A stretch of DNA of 64,000 bases, taken from assembly GCA_902778255.1 (NCBI GenBank), contig CACYXD010000005.1, forward strand, positions 124,001 through 188,000, read 5' to 3'. The notes under the pieces were generated by a model, which saw only the letters and a list, made by a program, of their open reading frames with translations, ran no database searches and was not told the DNA's origin. This DNA is from an uncultured Prevotellaceae bacterium (GTDB lineage Bacteria; Bacteroidota; Bacteroidia; Bacteroidales; Bacteroidaceae). A program made the position numbers and the translations under genes. Below are positions 51,204-59,582 of this stretch, one piece after another; within the stretch, counting starts at the first letter, position 1, and each line of letters starts with the position of its first letter.

Positions 51204-52517
51204 TCAGGTGACTATGATGTTGACGACGAGGGTGGAGGGGGTGGCTGGCGTGACGCAGAAGCGGGCATCGGGACGATGGCCTGCAAGCCAGAGGATTTGC
51301 CCGTCGGCATCGCAGAGTACGAGGGTGCGGCGCTTCTCGAAGACGGAGAGGTGGAGGTCGGTGAGGTAGTCGCTGACGAGTTTGCTGCCCTTCATGCCAA
51401 ACGGCGTGAAGCGGTCGCCAGGGGCTACAGGACGCAGGGTGAGGGGGAAGCGGACATGCTCTGCATCGAGACAGGCGGCGTCTTTGCTCTTGATGATATG
51501 GGAGCCGTCCTGCTTCGCGATGCGAATTTTGGCGGTTTCATCGTAGATGTAGGTGCCCGCCTCAGGGATGCGCAGGGTGGGGCGTGGCGCCTGCAGGGGC
51601 TCCACAATCAGTCGGCCACGACAGATGGTGAGCTGGTGGGTGGGCGATTGCCACTCTCGTCCGGAAATGGCCGATTCCATCGACTCACAGATATTCTCTA
51701 TCGTAGCGGGTGGGAAATGGAACGTGGAGAGCCATTCGAAGAGGATGCTCTCGGGCGAGGGCTCCTGCAGCAGGGCATTGATGGCGATGGAATCGCCATC
51801 CACTAATCGGCCGAGGGCCTCCTGTGTGTAGTGGTCGTAGATGGTGGTGGCCTCGCCGATATTCTTGGCTGTTTTCAGGATACTTTCCGCTGCGGAAGGA
51901 AAGGTTGATGAAAGCAATGGTATAATATTGAGCCTTAACTTGTTACGCAATACATCATCATGCAGATTTGTGGAGTCTGTGACGTAATCTTGCTGTTGCT
52001 CCTTGAGCCATTTCTCTATGTCGGCTCGACTCACGCAGAGCAGCGGACGGAGGATGTGGCCGTTGCGCGGCTTGATGCCCGAAAGGCCATGTATGCCAGT
52101 GCCGCGAAGCAGGTTGAGGAGGATGGTCTCTACGGAGTCATCCTGATGATGGGCCACGCAGATGGCCTCTGCATCGATATCCTTCCTGAGCTGTTCGAAA
52201 TACTGATAGCGCAGTTCGCGGGCTGCCATCTCGATGCTGATCTTGTGCAGACTGGCATAGGTGCGGGTGTCGAAATGGATGGCGTGGAAGGGGATGTCCT
52301 GCTGCTCGCAGAGCCGACGGGCGAAGGCTTCGTCACGATGGCTCTCGTCGCCCCGCAGCAGGAAGTTGCAATGGACGGCCTCCACCTGATAGCCCAACTG
52401 CTTTAAAACGAGAAGCAGGCACACGCTATCGGCACCGCCGCTGAGGGCTACCAGATAGCGTCTGCCTGACTCCAGCAAACGATGTTTTTCTATGTACTCC
52501 CTGACCTTATTCAACAT
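51204..52517 (-). CDS. tilS: tRNA(Ile)-lysidine synthase TilS
   Basis: Converts C34 to lysidine in the tRNA-Ile that reads AUA, with ATP and lysine. 437 residues: PP-loop LVALSGGADSVCLLLVL, CVAHHQDDSVETILLNLLRGTG, and the C-terminal substrate-binding domains ending in LWLAGHRPDARFCVT. Starts within the last codons of the upstream methyltransferase gene (11-base overlap). Confidence 0.94.
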   Translation of the reverse strand: MLNKVREYIEKHRLLESGRRYLVALSGGADSVCLLLVLKQLGYQVEAVHCNFLLRGDESHRDEAFARRLCEQQDIPFHAIHFDTRTYASLHKISIEMAARELRYQYFEQLRKDIDAEAICVAHHQDDSVETILLNLLRGTGIHGLSGIKPRNGHILRPLLCVSRADIEKWLKEQQQDYVTDSTNLHDDVLRNKLRLNIIPLLSSTFPSAAESILKTAKNIGEATTIYDHYTQEALGRLVDGDSIAINALLQEPSPESILFEWLSTFHFPPATIENICESMESAISGREWQSPTHQLTICRGRLIVEPLQAPRPTLRIPEAGTYIYDETAKIRIAKQDGSHIIKSKDAACLDAEHVRFPLTLRPVAPGDRFTPFGMKGSKLVSDYLTDLHLSVFEKRRTLVLCDADGQILWLAGHRPDARFCVTPATPSTLVVNIIVT

Positions 52518-53721
52518 AGAGTACGAGTCCCTTCAGGTATTCGCCCTCGGGATGATAGATGTTGATAGGGTGGTCGGCAGGCTGGTGGAGCTGGTGCAGG
52601 ATGCGCACCTTGCGCTTGGCCTGGGCTGCTGCCGTGAAGACGGCATTGCGGAAATGGTCTTTCGTGACGACCTGAGAGCAGGAGAACGTGAAGAGGATGC
52701 CGCCCTTCTCAATCTTCTCGAAGGCCTTCTCGTTGAGGCGGGTGTAGCCCTTCAGCGCGTTGTGCAGGGCACCACGGTGCTTGGCGAAGGCTGGCGGGTC
52801 GAGGATGATGAGATTGTAAGTGAGTTGTGAGTTGAGAGCTGAGAGTGTAGAGTTTGCTACCGCTGCAGAGGGTTGGGCATCCAAGAACTTGAAGGCATCT
52901 TCGCAGAAAGCCTCGTGGCGAGGGTCGCCAGGGAAGTTGAGCTCCACGTTGCGACGCGTCAGTTCGATGGCCTTGGCCGAACTATCGACGGAGTGTACGA
53001 GCTGGGCACCGCCACGCATGGCGTAGAACGAAAAGCCGCCCGTGTAGCAGAACATATTCAGCACGCGCTTGCCCTTGGCGAATTTCTCGAGCAAGGCACG
53101 ATTCTCACGCTGGTCAACGAAGAAGCCTGTCTTCTGGCCACGAAGCCAATCAACATAGAAGCGCAGGCCGTTTTCAACGGCGATATTATCGTCGCTGCTG
53201 CCCAGCAGGAAGCCATTCTCAGGCTCCATAAAGGGTAGGGTGGTCTCGCTCTTGTAATAGATGTTCTCTATGCGTCCCTTCATGACTTCAGCCAGCGCCT
53301 TTGCAATGGCGTGACGGGCCATGTGCATACCAATGCTGTGGGCCTGCATCACGGCAGTCTTGTCGTAAACGTCGATGATGAGTCCGGGCAGCAGGTCGCC
53401 CTCGCCATGAACCAGGCGGAAGGCATTGGTGTTGGGGCTGTCGGCAAGGCCGATGTCCTGACGCATGTTGAGTGCCGACTGGAGGCGCGAGTGCCAGAAG
53501 GGGTCGTCAATCTCTACGTCGTTGAACGTCAGCACACGCACGGAGATGGAGCCTTGCTGGTAGTGGCCCACGGCGATGAAATCGCCCTTTTCTGTGACCA
53601 CACGCACCACATCACCCTCTTCAATACCGTTGTCGGCATGATGGATGGCGCCTGAGAAAACCCAGGGATGGAAGCGTAAAAGACTCTCTTCCTTACCTCT
53701 TTTCAGATATATTTGCTTCAT
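52507..53721 (-). CDS. RlmI-like class I SAM-dependent rRNA methyltransferase
   Basis: 404 residues: an N-terminal PUA domain (LKRGKEESLLRFHPWVFSGAI), an RFM central region, and a Rossmann methyltransferase with VLNMFCYTGGFSFYAMRGGA, VDSSAKAIELTRRN and LIILDPPAFAKHRGAL (motif IV with DPP), ending in SCSQVVTKDHF. This matches enzymes making 5-methylcytosine in 23S rRNA (RlmI in E. coli, C1962); the exact site is inferred. A short low-complexity insert (PSAAVANSTLSALNSQ) before motif IV is unusual. 29-base overlap with the exonuclease gene. Confidence 0.88.
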   Translation of the reverse strand: MKQIYLKRGKEESLLRFHPWVFSGAIHHADNGIEEGDVVRVVTEKGDFIAVGHYQQGSISVRVLTFNDVEIDDPFWHSRLQSALNMRQDIGLADSPNTNAFRLVHGEGDLLPGLIIDVYDKTAVMQAHSIGMHMARHAIAKALAEVMKGRIENIYYKSETTLPFMEPENGFLLGSSDDNIAVENGLRFYVDWLRGQKTGFFVDQRENRALLEKFAKGKRVLNMFCYTGGFSFYAMRGGAQLVHSVDSSAKAIELTRRNVELNFPGDPRHEAFCEDAFKFLDAQPSAAVANSTLSALNSQLTYNLIILDPPAFAKHRGALHNALKGYTRLNEKAFEKIEKGGILFTFSCSQVVTKDHFRNAVFTAAAQAKRKVRILHQLHQPADHPINIYHPEGEYLKGLVLYVE

Positions 53722-54346
53722 TATTTTCTTCTTTAATGATTAATTCGTAACTGCTTGATTCCTTTAGTCTTAATATCTCGTTGTATATCATGATGCAAGC
53801 CCAGGCATCGGTGGCGGCATAGAGCTTCTGCTTGTCGCCGAGTACGTCGGCCTCCCAGTTGCTCAGCTGCTGACGCTTACTGATTTTCTGGCCAAAGAGG
53901 TTGGCGTAGATTTTTTGTAGGCTCAGGTCTTCAATACCCAAGTCGTGCACCATGTTTTGCAGGTCGATGAAACGGCCTGGTTTGAAATTGCCCAGCTTGT
54001 GAAGCGAGTTGACATCGTCGTGCCACGACAGTCCTATCTTGGTGATACTCTCGTCTTCCAGTAGCCGGATGAGCGATGGGGTCAGACCAGTGTGGTTGAG
54101 TCTGAACAGAAAACAGATGTCGGGGGTGGCTACCTGGAGTAGCGAAACCTTGTGCTGATGCCCTCTCTTGAACGACGGTCTGGTCTCTGTGTCGAAGCCG
54201 AGGATGGGCTGGTCCATCAGGTATCTGACGGCCTTCTCAGTCTCTCCGGCAGTCAGGATCACCACGATTCTTCCCTCGAACTGAGCGATGGGAAGAGATG
54301 GGATAAGCGCCTTGTCGAACTTGTTGTAAATTGTTTTAAGCTTCAT
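53693..54346 (-). CDS. DEDD-family 3'-5' exonuclease
   Basis: 217 residues resembling RNase D-like exonucleases: LGFDTETRPSFKRG (Asp-x-Glu), IGLSWHDDVNSLHKLG (second Asp), and LYAATDAWACIMIYNE (Tyr-x3-Asp), so the DEDDy type. RNA or DNA substrate cannot be told apart by sequence. The first gene of the four-gene series with RlmI-like, tilS and Nudix, divergent from ftsK. Confidence 0.87.
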   Translation of the reverse strand: MKLKTIYNKFDKALIPSLPIAQFEGRIVVILTAGETEKAVRYLMDQPILGFDTETRPSFKRGHQHKVSLLQVATPDICFLFRLNHTGLTPSLIRLLEDESITKIGLSWHDDVNSLHKLGNFKPGRFIDLQNMVHDLGIEDLSLQKIYANLFGQKISKRQQLSNWEADVLGDKQKLYAATDAWACIMIYNEILRLKESSSYELIIKEENNEANISEKR

Positions 54347-54363
54347 ATTTTCTTTTCGAGGTG

Positions 54364-54371
54364 CAAAAATA
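54364..54371 (-). promoter_or_regulatory. -7 promoter box for the exonuclease-tilS operon
   Basis: Complement TATTTTTG, 18 bases from the start codon. Confidence 0.5.
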
Positions 54372-54415
54372 CGAAATATTTCTTAATTATTAATTCTTAA
54401 TTCTCAATTATTTTG

Positions 54416-54423
54416 TACCTTTG
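54416..54423 (+). promoter_or_regulatory. -7 promoter box for ftsK
   Basis: TACCTTTG, 27 bases before the ftsK ATG; divergent from the exonuclease promoter. Confidence 0.65.
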
Positions 54424-54449
54424 CAAAAGAATTAACAAATAACAAGATA

Positions 54450-56939
54450 ATGTCAAAGGTTGCAGACAAGAAAAAGTCAAGGAGGGGAGACGATGCCAAG
54501 CCTTCTATGGTGGAAGCCGTCGGCTTCTCGAAAATCGTGGATTTCGTTAAGAATGAGCGCGTCCATTTTGTAGCAGGCTTCTTGCTACTGGCAGTGGCCG
54601 TATGTATGGCGTGGGCGTTTGTGTCGTACTTCACCACGGGTGCCGCCGATCAGAGCATCATTGAGAATATCAGTGAAAACGATATGGCCAATCAGGGTCG
54701 CGTGTTCCAGAATGCGATAGGCAGTCTGGGTGCGTGGATGTCGTATTTCTTCATGAACCGGTGTTTCGGCATAGCAGCCTTTGCCATTCCCCTCTTCCTC
54801 CTGCTGTTGGCCCTTCGCCTTATCCGCGCCTATCAGGTGTCCCTGCTGAAGTGGTTCCTGTGTATTGGCATCCTGATGGTATGGTCGTCGGTGCTGCTGG
54901 CTATGTTTGTCACGCCCATGGTGCCCGAGAGTCATTTCTGTCCTGGCGGTATGCACGGCCTCTTTATTGGCAATTTCATCGAGTGTTATGTGGGAACACC
55001 TGGCTTGGTGGCTATCCTGGCCTTAGTGGCCATCTGCTTCCTGGTCTATGTGAGCAACCAGACGGTGGTATGGATTCGTAAGATCCTGAATCCTACCAGA
55101 TTCCTGGAGAAGGTGAAGTTTACGATTACCAATACCATACACGATGATGAGGAGGTGGCGAAAGAGGACTCGTATGAGAACCTGATCAAGACCGAGGAAG
55201 ACCCTACCACCTTTGACGATCCCGTCAGGGAGGAGATAGAGTTTGCACCCATAGACACCCGCGAGCCTGAGATCATAGAAAATGACGATTTCATCGAAGG
55301 AGCGCCAGCAGCCGATAATAAGACGACGGGTGATCCGGATATGGATGTCACGGTGGCCGACGATGAAGAGAAGGCCGACGGCGACACGATGGCCGAGGGC
55401 GCTTACGAGAATATGGAGCCCTATGACCCCAAGCGCGACTTGGAGAACTATCATTATCCCACGCTCGACCTGCTGCAGGCTTATGAGAGCGACGGCAAGC
55501 CCTATATCGACATGGAGGAGCAGAATGCCAACAAGAACCGCATCATCGAGGTGCTGCGCAACTTCGGCATCGAGATTTCCTCTATCCGTGCTACTGTAGG
55601 TCCTACCATCACGCTTTACGAGATTACCCCTGCCCAGGGCGTGCGTATCGCCAAGATCCGCAACCTGGAGGATGATATCGCCCTGAGCCTGAAGGCACTG
55701 GGTATCCGTATCATTGCGCCTATACCAGGTAAGGGTACCATCGGTATTGAGGTGCCAAATGCCAAGGCTAATATCGTGTCGATGGAATCGATACTTAACT
55801 CGAAGAAATTCCAGGAGACCACGATGGAACTGCCCTGCGCCATGGGTAAGACCATCACCAACGAGGTGTTTATGTTTGACCTGGCAAAAGCCCCCCACCT
55901 GCTTGTGGCCGGTGCCACCGGTCAGGGTAAGTCGGTAGGCTTGAACGCCATCCTCACCTCTTTATTATATAAGAAACATCCTGCAGAGCTGAAGATCGTG
56001 CTGGTGGACCCGAAGATGGTGGAGTTCTCAATCTACAAGAGCATCGACAAGCACTTCCTGGCAGCCCTGCCCGACGAAGCCGATACGCCCATCATTACTG
56101 ATACCTCGAAGGTGATCCGCACGCTGCAGAGCCTCTGCGTGGAGATGGATGCCCGCTACGAGCTGCTGATGGCTGCCGGCGAAAGAAATATCAAGGACTA
56201 TAACAAGAAGTTTATTGCCCGCAGACTGAACCCAGAGAAGGGACATAAGTATATGCCGTATATCGTGGTGGTCATTGATGAGTTCGGCGACCTGATCATG
56301 ACGGCTGGCAAGGAGATAGAGCTGCCTATCGCACGTATCGCCCAGAAGGCGCGTGCCGTGGGTATCCACATGATTATCGCCACCCAGCGTCCTACGACGA
56401 ATATCATCACTGGTACCATCAAGGCCAACTTCCCTGCACGTATCGCCTTCAAGGTGAGCCAGGGCATCGACTCGAAGACCATCCTCGACCGCATGGGTGC
56501 CCAGCAGTTGATAGGTCGTGGTGATATGCTCTATCTGCAGGGCAACGACCCCGTGCGCGTACAATGTGCCTTCGTCGATACGCCAGAGGTGGACCGCATC
56601 AACCAGTACATCTCGCAGCAGCAGGGCTATATGGAGCCATACGAACTGCCTGAGCCTCCTGTGAGCGAGGGCGAGGGTATGTCTTCTGGCAGCAATGATG
56701 CCGATCTGAGTCATCTGGACCCGATGTTTGACGATGCCGCCCGGCTGATTGTGCACGAGCAGAGCGGATCTACGAGCTTGATTCAGCGTAAGTTCGCTAT
56801 CGGCTACAACCGTGCCGGCCGACTGATGGACCAGTTGGAGAAGGCAGGCATCGTAGGCGCTGCCCACGGCTCGAAGCCTCGTGAAGTATTGATTCAGGAT
56901 GACGTGAGTTTGGAGGATCTGTTAAACTCTTTGAAGTAA
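54450..56939 (+). CDS. ftsK: DNA translocase FtsK/SpoIIIE
   Basis: Pumps chromosome termini through the closing septum. 829 residues: four N-terminal membrane helices (49-70, 100-125, 132-155, 180-205), an acidic linker (240-330), then the motor with GPTITLYEITPAQGVRIAKI, Walker A VAGATGQGKSVGLNAIL, LVDPKMVEFSIY, Walker B YIVVVIDEFGDLIM, and RPTTNIITGTIKANFPARIA. The C-terminal winged-helix gamma domain reads STSLIQRKFAIGYNRAGRL. Followed by the lolA-like gene after 45 bases. Confidence 0.96.
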   Translation: MSKVADKKKSRRGDDAKPSMVEAVGFSKIVDFVKNERVHFVAGFLLLAVAVCMAWAFVSYFTTGAADQSIIENISENDMANQGRVFQNAIGSLGAWMSYFFMNRCFGIAAFAIPLFLLLLALRLIRAYQVSLLKWFLCIGILMVWSSVLLAMFVTPMVPESHFCPGGMHGLFIGNFIECYVGTPGLVAILALVAICFLVYVSNQTVVWIRKILNPTRFLEKVKFTITNTIHDDEEVAKEDSYENLIKTEEDPTTFDDPVREEIEFAPIDTREPEIIENDDFIEGAPAADNKTTGDPDMDVTVADDEEKADGDTMAEGAYENMEPYDPKRDLENYHYPTLDLLQAYESDGKPYIDMEEQNANKNRIIEVLRNFGIEISSIRATVGPTITLYEITPAQGVRIAKIRNLEDDIALSLKALGIRIIAPIPGKGTIGIEVPNAKANIVSMESILNSKKFQETTMELPCAMGKTITNEVFMFDLAKAPHLLVAGATGQGKSVGLNAILTSLLYKKHPAELKIVLVDPKMVEFSIYKSIDKHFLAALPDEADTPIITDTSKVIRTLQSLCVEMDARYELLMAAGERNIKDYNKKFIARRLNPEKGHKYMPYIVVVIDEFGDLIMTAGKEIELPIARIAQKARAVGIHMIIATQRPTTNIITGTIKANFPARIAFKVSQGIDSKTILDRMGAQQLIGRGDMLYLQGNDPVRVQCAFVDTPEVDRINQYISQQQGYMEPYELPEPPVSEGEGMSSGSNDADLSHLDPMFDDAARLIVHEQSGSTSLIQRKFAIGYNRAGRLMDQLEKAGIVGAAHGSKPREVLIQDDVSLEDLLNSLK

Positions 56940-56984
56940 AAAGGAGTCTAATAGATAGGTTTAACGATAAAAACAAATGGAAAT

Positions 56985-57593
56985 ATGAAAAAGATTGTTT
57001 TTGCTTTATCATTGATATTCGGCCTGCTGTCAACAACAAACTTGCAGGCTCAGTCGGCTAAGGAAGTGCTAGACAAGTGTGCTGCCACGGTGAGCTCGCG
57101 CGACGGCGTGAAGGCCGACTTTACCATGACCAGCGCCCAGTATGGCAACGCCAGCGGCAAGATTGCCGTCAAGGGTAAGAAATTCCACGCCACCACGCCG
57201 ATGGCTACGATGTGGTTTAACGGCAAGACCCTGTGGACCTATATGTCGAAGAACGAAGAGGTCAACGTGACCAACCCCTCGGAGTCACAGCTGCAGGTGC
57301 TTAATCCCTATAACTTCGTCAATATGTACAAGCAGGGCTACGACTACACGATGACTCAGTCGGGCTCGGCTTATACCGTTCATCTCACCGCTACCGACCA
57401 GTCGCGCCGAGTCAAGGAGATGTTTATCAGCGTTGACAAGAAAAACTATCACCCTACAGAAGTAAAAATCCTGCAGAAGCAGAAATGGACCACCTTTGTC
57501 ATCAGCAATCTGGTCACCACCAAGTTGCCTGACGCAGAGTTCAGCTTCAACTCCAAGGACTTCCCCTCGGCCGAGGTGATTGACCTCAGATAA
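56985..57593 (+). CDS. LolA-like outer-membrane lipoprotein carrier
   Basis: 202 residues with a signal peptide (MKKIVFALSLIFGLLSTTNLQA) and the LolA half-barrel signature: SRDGVKADFTMTSAQYGN, KGKKFHATTPMATMWFNGKTLW, and SRRVKEMFISVDKKNYHPTEV. It probably carries lipoproteins across the periplasm. Position just after ftsK is frequent in Bacteroidota. Sequence is divergent from E. coli LolA, so exact function is by family. Confidence 0.85.
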   Translation: MKKIVFALSLIFGLLSTTNLQAQSAKEVLDKCAATVSSRDGVKADFTMTSAQYGNASGKIAVKGKKFHATTPMATMWFNGKTLWTYMSKNEEVNVTNPSESQLQVLNPYNFVNMYKQGYDYTMTQSGSAYTVHLTATDQSRRVKEMFISVDKKNYHPTEVKILQKQKWTTFVISNLVTTKLPDAEFSFNSKDFPSAEVIDLR

Positions 57594-57618
57594 ACAGCCC
57601 TACAGTCCGACTACTTAG

Positions 57619-59103
57619 ATGAATCTGCTGAACCTTTTTCTCCTCCTGAGAAAGCAAAACCGTCTGGCTTTGCGTCGCAGCCCTGCTTTCGAACAGAGCA
57701 TGGTGGCGCGTGTGATGCTGGTTTTTGGCGCAGGATTCATGATGTTCTATCTGATCTTTATAGGCACGGTGATGGGCCTGCCCGCCACGGAAATGCGTGA
57801 GTTCGGATTCCTGTTGGCCCTGATGCCCTTGTGGATGATCATAGACTTCATGATCCGCTTCATGGTGCAGCAGACCCCTGTGGTCGTAGTGAGACCCTAT
57901 CTGCTTCAGCCCATCCCCTTCCGCAGGGTGATCGATACCTATCTGGTCAACATGCTGCTCACGGGCTATAACCTGGTGTGGCTGTCGCTCTTTATGCCCT
58001 ATGCCTTTGTCATCTATTGCGGCGGAGCAACATTCTACGAGGCAATGGCCGTGATATTCAGCGGCATGGCGCTGCTGCTGGCCAACAGCCAGTTTTATCT
58101 CATCGTGCGCACCCTCGTCGGGCGTAGTATGCTGTGGCTGCTGTTGCCTGTAGTGGTATTCGGATCTTTCTGGCTGTCGCTGTTTATCAAGGAAGACTAC
58201 TTTGATAATCAGATGGATCTCCTCTGTGATATCGCCTCTGCCTGGTGGTTCCCGTTGGCAAGCATCGGCGTGCTCTGGGTGATGTATGTCGTCAACCGTA
58301 TGATACAGATGCGCTTTGTGCGCGAAGAGGTGAGACGGCAGGAGAAGCGTGAGGGCGCATTGAAGCACGTCACGAGCTTCAGTTTCCTCGAGATGTTCGG
58401 ACTGAGTGGCGAGTATCTAAAACTTGAACTGAAGTCGATGATGCGCAACAAGGCTATCCGCTCGCGTGTCATCATGAGTATCTCGTTTATCTCGCTGCTC
58501 TCCCTGCTGGTGTCGTTTACAGAGATCTACGACAGCAAGATGATGCAGAGTTTCTGGTGCTTCTATTGCTTCGGCCTCTACGGCATGACCACGCTGGTCA
58601 AGGTGATGTGTCCGGAGGGCAATTATATTGACCTGCTGATGACGCAGAGAGAAAATATCCTGCAGCTGTTGCGTGCCAAGTATTATATCCATGTGGCCAT
58701 CCTCTTCATACCCTTGGTGCTGATGTTGCCTGCTATCATCACAGGTAAGTTCTCAGTGGTGATGGTGGTGGCCTATCTGCTTCTCACCAGCGGACTGACC
58801 TATTTCATGTTGTTTTCTCTGGCTATCTATAACAAGCAGACGTTGCCGCTCAACGACAAGATGACGGGCAAGAACAATACGGAGAACGGGGTGCAGCTCA
58901 TCATCGAGTTTTGCGCCATGCTGCTCCCCCTTGCTTTGGTGTCGGTCTTCATCCTGGTATTCAACGAGTTGATGGCCTATATAATAATAGGTGTAGTGGG
59001 AATGCTGTTCACACTCGCTCATCCGCTCTGGCTGCGCTTTATCTACAATCGTATGATGGTGCGCAAATATGAACTGATGGAGGGCTTCCATGCATCCAGA
59101 TAA
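57619..59103 (+). CDS. DUF5687-family membrane protein (ABC-2 permease-like)
   Basis: 494 residues with about ten to twelve membrane helices and a basic loop (FVREEVRRQEKREGALKHVT). It opens NLLNLFLLLRKQNRLALRRS and includes SGEYLKLELKSMMRNKAIRSR, the DUF5687 pattern. The family usually pairs with an ABC ATPase gene; none is adjacent, so the partner must be elsewhere or absent. The 25-base gap from the lolA-like gene suggests a shared transcript. Confidence 0.8.
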   Translation: MNLLNLFLLLRKQNRLALRRSPAFEQSMVARVMLVFGAGFMMFYLIFIGTVMGLPATEMREFGFLLALMPLWMIIDFMIRFMVQQTPVVVVRPYLLQPIPFRRVIDTYLVNMLLTGYNLVWLSLFMPYAFVIYCGGATFYEAMAVIFSGMALLLANSQFYLIVRTLVGRSMLWLLLPVVVFGSFWLSLFIKEDYFDNQMDLLCDIASAWWFPLASIGVLWVMYVVNRMIQMRFVREEVRRQEKREGALKHVTSFSFLEMFGLSGEYLKLELKSMMRNKAIRSRVIMSISFISLLSLLVSFTEIYDSKMMQSFWCFYCFGLYGMTTLVKVMCPEGNYIDLLMTQRENILQLLRAKYYIHVAILFIPLVLMLPAIITGKFSVVMVVAYLLLTSGLTYFMLFSLAIYNKQTLPLNDKMTGKNNTENGVQLIIEFCAMLLPLALVSVFILVFNELMAYIIIGVVGMLFTLAHPLWLRFIYNRMMVRKYELMEGFHASR

Positions 59104-59135
59104 TAAAGAAATTACTAACTATAATCTCAAAACAA

Positions 59136-59570
59136 ATGAAAAAACTAAAATTCGTGATGATCTCTTGCCTGCTGATGATAGGATTATCGGCACAGGCTGA
59201 GAAGAAACAAATGCTGATCATCAATGGTCAGACAGTAGAGAAAGTTGCAACACGTATCACCTTTGAGGGCGATAATGTGGTGGTTACCTTTGGCGACCAG
59301 ACCAATCAGACTGTTGATATGGAACAGGTGAAGTTGTCGTTCACGCCTGTCAGCACAGCCATTGGCACTATTAAGAAGCAGGTGGAGGATGTGCTTGACA
59401 TCAATGGACTGGAACCTGGTACGGAGATTGACATCTTTGATGCTCAGGGAAAGAAGGTGATGACGACTCGTGCCGACGAGGCCCGCGCTATCTTGAATAC
59501 CAGTAACCTCAAGGGTGGAGTATATCTGATGAAGGCTAATCGTCAGAGTGTAAAATTCATTAAACGATAA
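59136..59570 (+). CDS. Small secreted protein with sorting-domain-like C terminus
   Basis: 144 residues: signal peptide (MKKLKFVMISCLLMIGLSAQA), a short beta region (IINGQTVEKVATRITFEGDN), and a C-terminal part resembling type IX secretion sorting domains (IDIFDAQGKKVMTTRADEA, SNLKGGVYLMKANRQSVKFI with final KR). No other domain is recognised. Located 12 bases before the pectate lyase gene, whose SD (GGAGG, 59571-59575) overlaps the intergenic space, so the two are co-expressed. It may be a companion of the lyase. Confidence 0.65.
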   Translation: MKKLKFVMISCLLMIGLSAQAEKKQMLIINGQTVEKVATRITFEGDNVVVTFGDQTNQTVDMEQVKLSFTPVSTAIGTIKKQVEDVLDINGLEPGTEIDIFDAQGKKVMTTRADEARAILNTSNLKGGVYLMKANRQSVKFIKR

Positions 59571-59582
59571 GGAGGGCTAAGG

